The notes: a model not told the origin generated them from the sequence alone. Counted from the first letter of the stretch, positions 55,538-64,000 are shown. The stretch: DNA of 64,000 bases from Hungatella effluvii (GCF_003201875.1 NZ_QJKD01000023.1:20015-84014), one strand, 5' to 3'. Program-made: numbers and translations.

Positions 55538-57388
55538 TTATTTAATTCCAGGCCCGATCTCTTTCGTTGGAGAAGTTGTCTGACTGCTGTCAGCCGGGGA
55601 TTCCTGTGTTGCATTGCCGGCACTCTGTCCATTCTGTGGTGCATTGCCAGCATTCTGTCCGTCCTGTGTTGCACTGCCGGTGTTCTGTCCATCCTGTGCA
55701 GCACCTTCCACCGGTTCCTCTACCTTAGTGCAGACGCCGTTTGCGTCGACGGTATAATCGATACCGTCAAAATCTAGGGTAGTGGAAGACGCCATCTTGC
55801 CGTCAGCAGGATTTAAGTAGTAGAGCTGCCCGTTGATCTCCGTGAGACCCGTGACCATGGCGCCGCTGCCGTTGAAATAGTACCAAGCGCCGTCAACCTC
55901 GCGCCAACCGACGGTCATCTTTCCGGAAGAGGTGCTCAAGTAGTACTTCGCGCCGCCGTCCTCCAGCCAGCCGGTCTGCATTCTGCCGTCCTGGTTTAAG
56001 TAGTACCAGTTTCCGTCCGGATTGATCCATCCGCGGGCCATATCGCCGCCCTGATTGAAATAGTACCATGTACCGTCCAGCTGCCGCCATCCGGTAGCCG
56101 CCGCGCCGCTGTCAGTCAGGAAGTATTTTTTATCCCCTTCCGTATGCCAGCCGGTCACCATAGAGCCGTCGCTGTTTAAGAAATACTTCGTTCCATTCTG
56201 ATCCAGCCATCCGGTAGCCATAATACCTGTATCCTGAAGGAAATACCATTTTCCGGCCAGCTGCTTCCATCCGGTAGCCATCTTTCCAGAAGCCTCATCG
56301 AGATAATAATACTGATTCATCTGCTGAAGCCATCCCGTCTTCATGGTACCGTCGTTGTTTAAGAAATAACGTGAGCCGTTATCATCCAGCCAACCGGTGC
56401 TCATCGCACCACTGGCATTGAAGAAATACCAATTATCGGAAAGCTGTTTCCAACCGGTCACCATGCGTCCGGTCGTTTCGTCGAGATAATAGTTAAGTCC
56501 CAGCTTCTCCAGCCACCCAGTAGAAGCAAGACCCTCGCCGTTCATATAGAACCAGCCGGTTCCGTCATTGATCCAGGCGTCCTTCTGCATCTGATAGTTC
56601 TGGTAATAATACGTCTTGTCCCCGATGGTCCTCCAGAGATTCCCCGGGAGATAGGGAGTTAAGTCCTTGTAGAGGAAATTGATATCAACATTACCGCTGA
56701 TTCCCTCGATGGAACCGGTGCTGGTGGCCTGCCACATGATTGGATCGGAGAAGTTATGTTTTACCTCATAGCGGGCCACCCACACGTCGTAGTGCATGTT
56801 TTTCATATCGATCTTATTGGCCAGCCAGTAGTCGTTGGCATAGACCATGGGATAATATCCGGCCGCCTCCACCCGTTCGCAGAAGGCGTTGATGATCTCC
56901 GTGACCTGTGCCGGCGGAAGAGAACCAAGTGTGGAGCTGTCTTCCGCGTCAAACGCGATTGGAAATGAAATCGGATAATCCTTTACCAGATCGAGGACGA
57001 AATCCGCCTCCTCCACAGCCATCTGCGGTGTGGTTGCCAGTGAATAAATGTAGGCGCCGACCCGTACTCCGGCATCGGAAGCCTCCTTAACATTTTTGTG
57101 GAAATAGGGGTCTACCGCCCCTTTTGACCGGGTACCCAGCATGACGAATTCCACATCGTCAGCAGCTACTGTATTCCAGTCAATATTGCCCTGCCACCGG
57201 GATACGTCGATTCCTCTTGCCACGACGCCGTCGATCACGGTTCCATCCAGCATCTGATAATACCCGTTTACCCGTTCATAGCCCGCAGCGTAGGCGGGCG
57301 GGGCGGAGTACAGGAATGCTCCTGAACAGCCCATGACGGCGCTGAGCGCTGCCGCCGTAATTCTTCCAGTAATTCTTCTGTGCTTCAA
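55538..57388 (-). CDS. Secreted GH25 lysozyme with cell-wall-binding repeats
   Basis: 616 aa muramidase. Signal peptide (to about residue 34), GH25 domain (about 50-240; ARGIDVSRWQGNIDWNTV, YPISFPIAFDAEDSS with the catalytic DxE, and VYANDYWL), then about 15 cell-wall-binding repeats (patterns GWLDDNGSRYFLNNDGTM, GWKQLAGKWYFL) and a low-complexity tail with near-identical QDGQN units ending GPGIK. TTG start at 57388 with AGGAGG 7 nt away; an upstream ATG is not supported. Cleaves peptidoglycan while bound to choline-type polymers. Confidence 0.92.
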   Translation of the reverse strand: MKHRRITGRITAAALSAVMGCSGAFLYSAPPAYAAGYERVNGYYQMLDGTVIDGVVARGIDVSRWQGNIDWNTVAADDVEFVMLGTRSKGAVDPYFHKNVKEASDAGVRVGAYIYSLATTPQMAVEEADFVLDLVKDYPISFPIAFDAEDSSTLGSLPPAQVTEIINAFCERVEAAGYYPMVYANDYWLANKIDMKNMHYDVWVARYEVKHNFSDPIMWQATSTGSIEGISGNVDINFLYKDLTPYLPGNLWRTIGDKTYYYQNYQMQKDAWINDGTGWFYMNGEGLASTGWLEKLGLNYYLDETTGRMVTGWKQLSDNWYFFNASGAMSTGWLDDNGSRYFLNNDGTMKTGWLQQMNQYYYLDEASGKMATGWKQLAGKWYFLQDTGIMATGWLDQNGTKYFLNSDGSMVTGWHTEGDKKYFLTDSGAAATGWRQLDGTWYYFNQGGDMARGWINPDGNWYYLNQDGRMQTGWLEDGGAKYYLSTSSGKMTVGWREVDGAWYYFNGSGAMVTGLTEINGQLYYLNPADGKMASSTTLDFDGIDYTVDANGVCTKVEEPVEGAAQDGQNTGSATQDGQNAGNAPQNGQSAGNATQESPADSSQTTSPTKEIGPGIK

Positions 57389-57651
57389 AGTGTCAGCCTC
57401 CTCATCCTTGCAGTCAGTTGTTCCGATAAAACTACAATGGGTATCCGCGCCGAAGTGCAGATACCCACACAAAACCTTTATTTCCGCGGGTAACGAGCCA
57501 AGTGTTATGCTTGTATGAGCATTTGGCGACTGCCGCGGCTTATTTAACTAAATTTTACGGGCAGCGAACCGAATGGCCGTGTTCGTCATTCAAACAGCGC
57601 TGCCGCACGGATCAAATACTGCTTTTTACGGCAGTTTTACTGAATCATATA
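57389..57651. other. Region between two wall-binding genes with nested palindromes
   Basis: No gene. Stem 57439-57445 with 57460-57466 lies in the leader of the lysozyme gene. A nested palindrome at 57484-57538 has outer CCGCGG arms and an inner 10-bp stem (57497-57506 with 57518-57527). A further GGCAGCG/CGCTGCC pair lies around 57560-57605. One of them may end the transcript of the upstream repeat protein (transcribed from the right). Confidence 0.5.
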
Positions 57652-58779
57652 TCAGCCAGGTCCGTTTGTCAGTCCCGGTGCCAGCTGGTAAACACCGTTG
57701 TTGGAGGAAGAGCCTCCTGGAGCATTGCTGCCTCCCGGTGAGCTGCTGCCGCCTGGTGTATTGTTATTGCTGCCCGGTGCACTGCTTAAATTACCATTCC
57801 CCGTGGAAGATCCGCCGGGGCCGCCGGAAGTATTGGTATTGGTGTTGTTACTGGAACCAGGAGCGTTCGTATTATTCGTTCCGCTGCCCGGCGCCGATAC
57901 ATTGCCGCCTGTACTGGGTGCGTTGGAATTGCTGTTCTGGTAAGCGCCATTGGAAGCAAATGTATAGCTGACTCCATCAATTGTCAAAGTCGTATTAGCC
58001 GCCATCTTTCCGGTAGAAGGATCGAGGTAATAATAGACACCGGAAAGCTGAATCCAGCCTGTCATCATATGGCCTGCATCATTAAAATAGTACCAGGAGC
58101 CTTCAAGTTCCTTCCAGCCGTGAGCCATCTTACCGCTCGAAGTATCCATATAGTACTTATTCGTCCCATCGCTGAGCCAGCCCGTCATCATCTTGCCGAG
58201 AACGCTCTTGCTGTCTGAGTTCAGATAGTAATACTCTCCGCCGATCTGCTGCCAACCGGTCAGCATCTTGCCATCGCTTCCAAAATAGAACCAGTCGTTA
58301 CCGATCTGTCCCCATCCCAGCGTGCACTTGCCGTTTTCCTTAAAATAGAACCAGCCGCCATCCATCTCACGCCATCCGGTAGACATGGTGCCGTCGCCCT
58401 TCATATAGTAAAAATCATCGCCGATTCTCAGCCAGCCCTTCACGAGAACACCGGTGTCATCCATCAGGTAGTAATACTTCCCGCCGTCTTCCACCCATTT
58501 CGTTGCCATGGCTCCGTTGGAACGGAAATAATACCAGTTATTATTAATCTGTTTCCAACCCGTCACCATGTAACCGGTCGAGAGATCCATATAATAATAA
58601 GTACCGTCAGTACTTTTTGCCCATCCTTTATGTACAGACCCGTCTGCGTCCATATATTTCCACTGTGAGCCTTCCTGCTGCCATCCTGCCGCGGCCCACG
58701 CGGTACCAGCCGGTATTAAAGTCGCGCTTCCCACGAGTCCGGCCAGGAGTAACGCAGTCATAGTTTTCCCACATCTCAT
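57652..58779 (-). CDS. Secreted cell-wall-binding repeat protein with Gly/Asn/Ser tail
   Basis: 375 aa. Signal peptide (MTALLLAGLVGSATLIPAGTAW), about 11 choline-binding-type repeats (for example WKYMDADGSVHKGW, NWYYFRSNGAMATKW, GWFYFKENGKCTLGW), then a 90-residue Gly/Asn/Ser/Pro linker ending APGLTNGPG. No catalytic domain is seen, so it may be a binding or structural protein of the wall. ATG follows TAGGAGGAG. Similar tail ending to the lysozyme encoded just downstream; both genes are transcribed in the same direction. Confidence 0.88.
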   Translation of the reverse strand: MRCGKTMTALLLAGLVGSATLIPAGTAWAAAGWQQEGSQWKYMDADGSVHKGWAKSTDGTYYYMDLSTGYMVTGWKQINNNWYYFRSNGAMATKWVEDGGKYYYLMDDTGVLVKGWLRIGDDFYYMKGDGTMSTGWREMDGGWFYFKENGKCTLGWGQIGNDWFYFGSDGKMLTGWQQIGGEYYYLNSDSKSVLGKMMTGWLSDGTNKYYMDTSSGKMAHGWKELEGSWYYFNDAGHMMTGWIQLSGVYYYLDPSTGKMAANTTLTIDGVSYTFASNGAYQNSNSNAPSTGGNVSAPGSGTNNTNAPGSSNNTNTNTSGGPGGSSTGNGNLSSAPGSNNNTPGGSSSPGGSNAPGGSSSNNGVYQLAPGLTNGPG

Positions 58780-58893
58780 CCTAATCTCCTCCTATTCTTA
58801 CAAGATACGACATTACATATGAATTCATTATATCACAGGAGGCCTCATAATGCATAAAAAAATTATTACGATTTGTGGACAAATTTCCAAAAC

Positions 58894-60714
58894 TCATCCA
58901 ATATCCCTGCATTTTTTATAAAAATGCTTTGCATACCGGTACATTATGATCGTATATTCACCGAATTCTTCCCCCAAAGATGCCTTATACACGGCCCAGA
59001 GACTCCACAAAAATCCGCCAAGCGCCATATGAGCGTAGACAGAGTATCGCTCATCCAGCGACGGTTCCCGCTCCAGATATACCCGGATCAGACGTTCTGT
59101 CTCCTCATCTGTATAATAGGAATAGATCGCGCACATGGCTACATCCACCAGCGGGTCGCACATACCGGCGTATTCCCAGTCGATGAGCCGGACCCCGCCG
59201 TCCTCCAGCATCAGGAAATTATCGCCGTTGTCATCGAGATGAGAGAGGACCTTCCGGCGTCCCATGGAATCCAGGCGGTCCATTAATTCCGTCATCCAGC
59301 CATGTACCTTCCCATAATCCTCAAATGGAATGTCCCCATGTCTTCTGCAAAGGTCTTCATAAAAATCTATCCGCTCTCTCATATCAAAAGAGTGTTCAAC
59401 CGTAAGGCCGGAATTATGAAGGCGGCGTACAACTGCCATACATTTCTCCATCTGTTCCCAATTGCGCGGATCCGCATTATTTGCGCCATCGTAATACTCC
59501 GCGATCTTATATCCGGTATCCCCGTCAAAATAAATGATCTTCTCCGTAATACCGAGTCCGGCTACCACATCATATACTGCCTTTTCCTGTCTGCGGTTAA
59601 TAAGAAGCTCGGTTCCCGGCCCAGGAATTCTGCAGATATAGTGGCGTTCCTTTACTTTAAATAGAAACGATTTATTTGTCATACCCGATTTTAAGCATCT
59701 GATTTCCGTAATTTCCGATTCCGGTACTTTAAAAACCCGGGCGACCAGTTCCATGGCTTCATTGTCAGAGTGACGCTGATATTTGATATCAAATCTCCGA
59801 AGCTCCTCCAGATTTTCAAATTCGTACACCTCATCCTCAGGTCTCCGGTTTATGTACATATCAATGTCGCCGTGAGCCTCCTCCAGATTTGGAAGGCGTT
59901 TTTCCGCCTCACCCGAAAGCATGTCCATATAGACATTTTCCCAGTAAAACTGTTCCGTCCCTGGAAGTTCATAGTAGGCCTCAAGAACCGGAAGAAACTT
60001 CTCCGAAAATTCTTTTGAGAAATAAGCGGGTCCATACATAACCCATTGATCGATGCCGCCAACCGAAACGCTCCCGATTCTGCCTTTCTTATTGTAATCG
60101 AGGCACCACTCCGAAGTTTCCCCTTCCATAAAAGCAGAAGAGTACCAGGCGCCGCCCTCATAGGCGTGGTACATGTTATGCCGCATCCAGTTGTCGGAAG
60201 AGAGCACATACATATTTCTTCCCCTCAGGATCTCCCTGGCGCGGTAAATGGTAGTCAGTGTATTTTTAGAAGAATATTCAGGATTATATAGAAGCTTCAC
60301 ATCATATTTATCAATCAGGTATTCAAATTTCTCTTTCAAATATCCCACGACAATCGTGATATTCTGTACGCCGACCTCATGGAGCTGGCGAATCTGCCGC
60401 TCGATCATTCGCTCTCCAAAGACTTCCAGCAGGCCTTTCGGCATTTCGAAGGTCAGAGGGACAAAGCGGGATCCAAAACCGGCGGCGATAATCAGGGCCC
60501 CGTCAACCTTATACTGTTTCAGAAGCTCCAGTCCGGCCGGGAGCAGCTCATATGCACCTCCCGCACCGGCCAGGGTGATGAGATGTTCCGAAATACATTC
60601 TTTTACAAGATTATTGGCCGTTCCGAGAGAGACATCCAGTGCCTGAGCCAACTCTCTCTGCGTGATCGCCGGGTTCTCAAGGATAGAACGACAGATGATT
60701 ACATTACGATTCAT
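58894..60714 (-). CDS. HTH - nucleotidyltransferase - choline/ethanolamine kinase-like fusion
   Basis: 606 aa with three parts: a winged helix (1-60; NPAITQRELAQALDVSLGTA), a LicC-like nucleotidyltransferase (about 70-300; IIAAGFGSRFVPLTFEMPKG) and a LicA-like kinase (about 320-606; LSHLDDNGDNFLML and VRLIDWEYAGMCDP, the phosphotransfer and metal motifs). It could phosphorylate and then activate choline or ethanolamine as a CDP derivative for decorating surface polymers. The HTH may report on its own regulation. ATG at 60714 has GGAGG; ORF extension upstream is unsupported. Neighbours are choline-binding-type surface proteins. Confidence 0.88.
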   Translation of the reverse strand: MNRNVIICRSILENPAITQRELAQALDVSLGTANNLVKECISEHLITLAGAGGAYELLPAGLELLKQYKVDGALIIAAGFGSRFVPLTFEMPKGLLEVFGERMIERQIRQLHEVGVQNITIVVGYLKEKFEYLIDKYDVKLLYNPEYSSKNTLTTIYRAREILRGRNMYVLSSDNWMRHNMYHAYEGGAWYSSAFMEGETSEWCLDYNKKGRIGSVSVGGIDQWVMYGPAYFSKEFSEKFLPVLEAYYELPGTEQFYWENVYMDMLSGEAEKRLPNLEEAHGDIDMYINRRPEDEVYEFENLEELRRFDIKYQRHSDNEAMELVARVFKVPESEITEIRCLKSGMTNKSFLFKVKERHYICRIPGPGTELLINRRQEKAVYDVVAGLGITEKIIYFDGDTGYKIAEYYDGANNADPRNWEQMEKCMAVVRRLHNSGLTVEHSFDMRERIDFYEDLCRRHGDIPFEDYGKVHGWMTELMDRLDSMGRRKVLSHLDDNGDNFLMLEDGGVRLIDWEYAGMCDPLVDVAMCAIYSYYTDEETERLIRVYLEREPSLDERYSVYAHMALGGFLWSLWAVYKASLGEEFGEYTIIMYRYAKHFYKKCRDIG

Positions 60715-60816
60715 GATAGATACCTCCGTGGTTGATGATCGTATTTTAGGGAAATGCATATTGTAAAAAGAAGATGTTTGGCGTTCAAAAATATAGATAT
60801 ATTAGTATATGTGAAC

Positions 60817-60844
60817 ATTATAGCATAATTGTGTGGAAATGCAA
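60817..60844 (-). promoter_or_regulatory. Promoter of the kinase-fusion gene
   Basis: On the minus strand TTGCAT, a 16-nt spacer, TATAAT with an extended -10 TG, about 105 nt upstream of the start. Confidence 0.6.
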
Positions 60845-61209
60845 GGTTGGAGTTTGTGGAGGAAGTGGGGAGGGAAGAGAAGGGAAGGGGATACGGAAGA
60901 GAGGATTTTGAAGTGGCGCACGACTTAGAAAGGTGTATTGGTAAATGAAGTGGAATTTTGACAAGTATTATATATAGGTAAGTTTAGTATTATTATCAAG
61001 CAGATGCGTAGGAAGGAAGTTTGTAGTTGGCGGAGATTTAAAGTTAGGTGAATCTATTTGTTAAGTAGTATGGCATTGATAATCTGATCGATCTGATGAA
61101 ATAATTTGTGAAGTATGTGGAGGGATAGATATAAAATAGGAGAGTGGGGGGAAGATGAAAATAAATATGGGGAAGAAAGCGCGCGGGTTACGATAAAAGT
61201 AACTATGAT

Positions 61210-61345
61210 GTAGAAAAAGCAGTAAAGGTAGAAAAAACAGTAAAGGTAGTAAAAACAGTAAAGGTAGTAAAAGTAGTAAAAAAAGTAAAAGTAGTAAAAA
61301 CAGCAAAAGTAGTAAAAGCATAAAAGCACAAAAGCATAAAAAGCA
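61210..61345. repeat. A-rich tandem repeat, 18-bp unit
   Basis: Begins with three near-perfect copies of an 18-bp unit (GTAGAAAAAGCAGTAAAG-like) and decays into GTAGTAAAA repeats. One plus frame from 61210 to 61320 has no stop and reads Val/Lys-rich, but has no start codon. The minus frame is a Leu/Phe/Tyr run. Possibly a slipped-strand repeat or a decayed coding tail. Confidence 0.75.
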
Positions 61346-61801
61346 AAATCCTAAAAGTATGTCTAACCAGATATTCGCAGCCTCTATTATTAAGCTCCTG
61401 CCACTAATAGCATTATAGCATTATTAATAATTGAAGCATACCATGAAAGACCATTACCATAATAATACAGATATGTATATTGGCAATATAATATTAGAGA
61501 TCATACTATTAAGATTTCAACAGTATGTCGTATTATGTGAAGCAGTTAAATACATGAAGTAAATTAAGAGAACCAGGTGGATAAATTAAAATATGGCCGG
61601 ATTGTACTAATGGGAGTACAATATGCCGCGGAGGCTCGTTTTTCGTAAAGATTACGTAAGAAAATGCACAGAGAAAAGTTATAGCATTTTTGAAAAAATT
61701 ATATTATACTGTCAGTGTGATGGAGGAAATGATATTTTCCTGGTGGAATTGTGAATATTTATTACTTTTTGAAAATTATGCAAAAAAAGTGAAAAAAAGT
61801 A

Positions 61802-61830
61802 TTGATAATTTCCCTTATAGGAAGTATAAT
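61802..61830 (+). promoter_or_regulatory. Strong promoter of the large wall-binding protein
   Basis: TTGATA at 61802-61807, a 17-nt spacer, TATAAT at 61825-61830, 65 nt before the ATG, which has AAAGGAG. The hexamers and spacing are close to consensus. Confidence 0.8.
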
Positions 61831-61895
61831 TACCTCGTAATGCAATTAGGAATTTCAAAAAGTATTTCAAAAAGAAAAAGGAGAGTGCATTAATT

Positions 61896-63479
61896 ATGAG
61901 AAAGCAGACAAAATTAGTTGCAGTATTATCTGCAGCAGCTCTGTTAGCTATCGGTGCCTCCATGACTTCCTTCGCAGCTGCTGGATGGCAGGAAGAGAAT
62001 GGTACATGGGTTTATTATGACAAAGATGGCTATCAGGTAAGTGATCAGTGGCAGAAATCAGGTAACACATGGTTTTATTTAAACAGCGATGGAGAGATGG
62101 CTACTGACACTATCATTGAAGATGATGATAATACCTACTATGTAGATGCTAACGGCGCTATGGTAGTAAATCAGTGGATTCAGGTAGAGAACGAAGACAG
62201 CTATGGCGATGATGATCCAGATTACTTCTGGTATTATTTCCAGGCAAATGGTAAAGCATACAAGGCTCCTACAAGTGGAAAAACTTCTTTCAAGAATATC
62301 AATGGTAAGAAGTATACCTTTGACAGTGAAGGCAAGATGCTTTACGGATGGATTAACACAGAATCTGAACGTCAGACAGGTGATGATGCTTGGACAAACG
62401 GAACTTATTTCTGTGGTGATGAAAACGATGGCGCACAGGCTAATGGCTGGGCTCAGATTTCTGTCGTAGATGACAGCCAGGATGATCCGGATCAGAATTA
62501 CTACTTCTATTTTGATACCAATGGTAAAAAGGTAGTAGGAAAAGATGATGGTTCTGAATTAAAGAGCAAAACAATCAACGGCTTAAAGTATAGCTTTGAT
62601 AAAAATGGTAAGATGGTATCTGAGTGGGCAATGCCGAAAGCTTCTAACACAGAAGCTTCTATCAGCAGCTACAATTACTTCAACTTACCAGAACAGGGCT
62701 GGAGAGCTAAAGGCTGGTTTAATGTAGTTCCTCAGGAAGATGTTAATCCAGATGATAATGCTGATGATGCATCCAAGTGGTTCTATGCTGAAAATGATGG
62801 CGATCTTGTAAAATCAGAAATTAAGACTATCAACAGTAAAAAGTATGCATTTAACGCTAAGGGCGAAATGCTCAGCGGTGTTCAGGCATTAGCTATGACA
62901 AGCAATACCAAGATTGTTGGATCTAACGGTATTGGTGATGCTGATAAGGTTGATGCATTAAAAGCTGGCACATTAGAAGTTAAGAATTATGAAAACGAAG
63001 ATGTTAAATATGGAATTAGTGATGATACCGATTCTGTAGATGTTTACGTATATTACTTCGGTGCAGGTAGCGATGGTTCTATGAAGACTGGAAATCAGAA
63101 CATTGATATTGATGGTGATGTATATGCATTCTCCTTTGGTAAGAGTGGTTCCAGTAAGGGCCGTGGCCTGAACGAGACTAAGGATACTCTTTATGTAAAT
63201 GGTCTTAGAATTAAAGCTGATTCCGATATGAGATATCAGGTATATTCTATGTCAAAGGGTGCATTAGTTGAAGATCCGGCTACTGTTGTTGGAAAAGAAG
63301 ACACATATGTTGTTAACACTTCCGGTTCTATTATGAAGAATAAGAAGAACTTAAAGGATACAGACGATATGTATATCTGTACAGATAAAGATGGACATAT
63401 CAGAGGTTATAATGAAGAGAAGTGCGGAACAAAAGCAGACAAAGATAGCAAGGGCTATACTTGCGAATATCACAAATAA
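61896..63479 (+). CDS. Secreted cell-wall-binding repeat protein, 527 aa
   Basis: Signal peptide (LVAVLSAAALLAIGASMTSFA), two standard choline-binding-type repeats at the start (GWQEENGTWVYYDKDGYQ, TWFYLNSDGEMATDT), then widely spaced, Asp-rich variants (YYFYFDTNGKKVV, KYAFNAKGEML) with long acidic inserts. No catalytic domain and no sortase signal. Strong promoter and ribosome site and AT-rich codons differing from the neighbours suggest high expression. The acidic composition recalls surface-layer proteins, but that is inference. Confidence 0.85.
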   Translation: MRKQTKLVAVLSAAALLAIGASMTSFAAAGWQEENGTWVYYDKDGYQVSDQWQKSGNTWFYLNSDGEMATDTIIEDDDNTYYVDANGAMVVNQWIQVENEDSYGDDDPDYFWYYFQANGKAYKAPTSGKTSFKNINGKKYTFDSEGKMLYGWINTESERQTGDDAWTNGTYFCGDENDGAQANGWAQISVVDDSQDDPDQNYYFYFDTNGKKVVGKDDGSELKSKTINGLKYSFDKNGKMVSEWAMPKASNTEASISSYNYFNLPEQGWRAKGWFNVVPQEDVNPDDNADDASKWFYAENDGDLVKSEIKTINSKKYAFNAKGEMLSGVQALAMTSNTKIVGSNGIGDADKVDALKAGTLEVKNYENEDVKYGISDDTDSVDVYVYYFGAGSDGSMKTGNQNIDIDGDVYAFSFGKSGSSKGRGLNETKDTLYVNGLRIKADSDMRYQVYSMSKGALVEDPATVVGKEDTYVVNTSGSIMKNKKNLKDTDDMYICTDKDGHIRGYNEEKCGTKADKDSKGYTCEYHK

Positions 63480-63513
63480 TCAGTTTTAATTTCGATATGA
63501 AATTCTAATTGCC

Positions 63514-63553
63514 AAAGGGGTCTTGTACTTGTATAAAGTGCAAGGCCTCTTTT
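63514..63553 (+). terminator. Intrinsic terminator after the 527-aa protein
   Basis: Arms at 63514-63530 and 63536-63552 pair over about 16 bp with G-T wobbles, ending TCTTTT. Confidence 0.75.
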
Positions 63554-63558
63554 AAGTC

Positions 63559-64000
63559 GGCTCTTTGTCAATAGTTGGGGTGGGATTTGTGAAATCCCGC
63601 CCAATCTCTTTGATAAAGGCAATTTTTATGTACGGTTCCAGGTTTTACTGATTTTGGGTATGCCAAATAAGCCTACGCATTACCGACCATTTTATTCTAT
63701 GATGTACAGTGGAGTATCCGGGGCCAGAAACGCTTGAATTAGTCAGCTCGTATTTAAAGGCATTCAGGATTTCTTTCCGCCAGGTTCTGTAGGTCCTGGC
63801 ACAGTCTTCAAACTCCTCGATTCCGCAGTTCAAGGCATTTGCAACCCAGTCATCGATTTCCCGCTGCTGCTGACGGTAGGCCTTCATCTGGCAGATATCA
63901 TAAAACCACTCTTTCATGCGGTGTGCCAGACGCAGATCTTCACTATACAGAAGCATTAGGTCACAAGCCTGTTTGTTCTCATCTTTCAGCTTTTTATAGC
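63559..64000 (-). mobile_element. Partial ISL3-type insertion sequence, cut by the window
   Basis: The terminal sequence GGCTCTTTGTCAATAGTTGG at 63559 matches the start of ISL3-family inverted repeats as I know them. The transposase remnant continues to the right edge. A 9-bp hairpin (GTGGGATTT/GAAATCCCGC) follows the end. Confidence 0.7.
63645..64000 (-). pseudogene. ISL3-family transposase, internally deleted, 5' end beyond the window
   Basis: The frame is open to the right edge (KKLKDENKQACDLMLLYSED) and reads LRLAHRMKEWFYDICQMK, typical of ISL3 transposases. After LTNSS the expected segment with NGPTEGFNNKIK is missing, and the usual end (RFxxRILHCT) appears in a different frame ending at 63697. 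This points to a deletion with frameshift in the catalytic C-terminal region. The Glu of the DDE triad lies in the lost segment, so the enzyme is inactive. Confidence 0.75.

Larger units (their letters stand above)
60715..61895. other. 1.2-kb AT-rich intergenic region
   Basis: Contains promoters on both sides (60817-60844 minus; 61802-61830 plus), the A-rich tandem repeat at 61210-61345 and otherwise no coding frame I can support. Short frames here lack ribosome sites. The length is unusual for this gene-dense window. Confidence 0.55.

Noticed and set aside
61164..61323. Plus-strand Val/Lys repeat frame as a small gene
   Set aside because: There is no start codon between the upstream stop and the repeat; kept only as a finding on the repeat itself.
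61054..61329. Minus-strand Leu/Phe/Tyr-rich frames across the A-rich repeat
   Set aside because: They are the complement of A-rich simple repeats and lack ribosome sites and family similarity.
61210..61345. CRISPR array
   Set aside because: Units are 18 bp or shorter, without unique spacers, and no cas genes are present.

Overview
The window looks like the chromosome of a mid-GC Firmicute of the Lachnospiraceae (Clostridium cluster XIVa, something like Enterocloster or [Clostridium] symbiosum). This is inferred from gene content: DUF4250, CmpB-type permease, type III glutamine synthetase, VanRS-like regulators, cell-wall-binding (choline-binding) repeat proteins, strong AGGAGG ribosome sites and TTG/GTG starts. 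No rRNA, tRNA or CRISPR array was seen. The left edge cuts a giant adhesin gene and the right edge cuts a decayed ISL3-type transposase.

Layout. 1-5.8 kb: a wall adhesin of Cna-B/SpaA-type domains overlapping a class B sortase. 5.8-9 kb: a Gfo/Idh/MocA oxidoreductase, a MATE exporter and a small cell-wall-binding protein. 9.2-13 kb: clpB, convergent with a cytoplasmic L-asparaginase that has a large folded inverted-repeat element upstream. 13.2-21.8 kb: a type IV pilus operon headed by a 59-codon DUF4250 gene (two major-type pilins, prepilin peptidase, PilC, PilM/N, PilO, three minor-pilin-like proteins, PilB; no PilT). 21.8-31 kb: housekeeping genes (cardiolipin synthase, CmpB permease, PlsC, chorismate mutase-prephenate dehydratase, DUF815 ATPase, Ppx/GppA-HD, polyphosphate kinase). 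31-36.3 kb: MarR regulator, an AT-rich orphan, an MFS exporter with a palindromic operator on its promoter, two small membrane proteins and a flavin reductase. 36.3-43.7 kb: an LPKTG surface protein, a VanR/VanS-like pair, an exported 830-aa membrane protein and an ABC-2 exporter. 43.7-55.5 kb: endonuclease IV, XRE regulator, an SPFH/zinc-ribbon/TPM operon, SfsA, threonine synthase, aldolase and type III glutamine synthetase. 55.5-63.5 kb: a surface cluster with a GH25 lysozyme, two further cell-wall-binding repeat proteins and an HTH-nucleotidyltransferase-choline-kinase-like fusion.

How the parts fit. The most coherent theme is the cell envelope. The LicC/LicA-like fusion could make an activated phosphocholine-type headgroup, and four proteins in the window (at 8.4, 55.5, 57.7 and 61.9 kb) carry repeats of the kind that bind such decorations. 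A sortase-linked adhesin and a type IV pilus add further surface structures. Several intergenic regions hold strong nested inverted repeats, two of which share similar ends, suggesting dispersed palindromic elements. All functional assignments are from reading the translated sequence; no database search was run.
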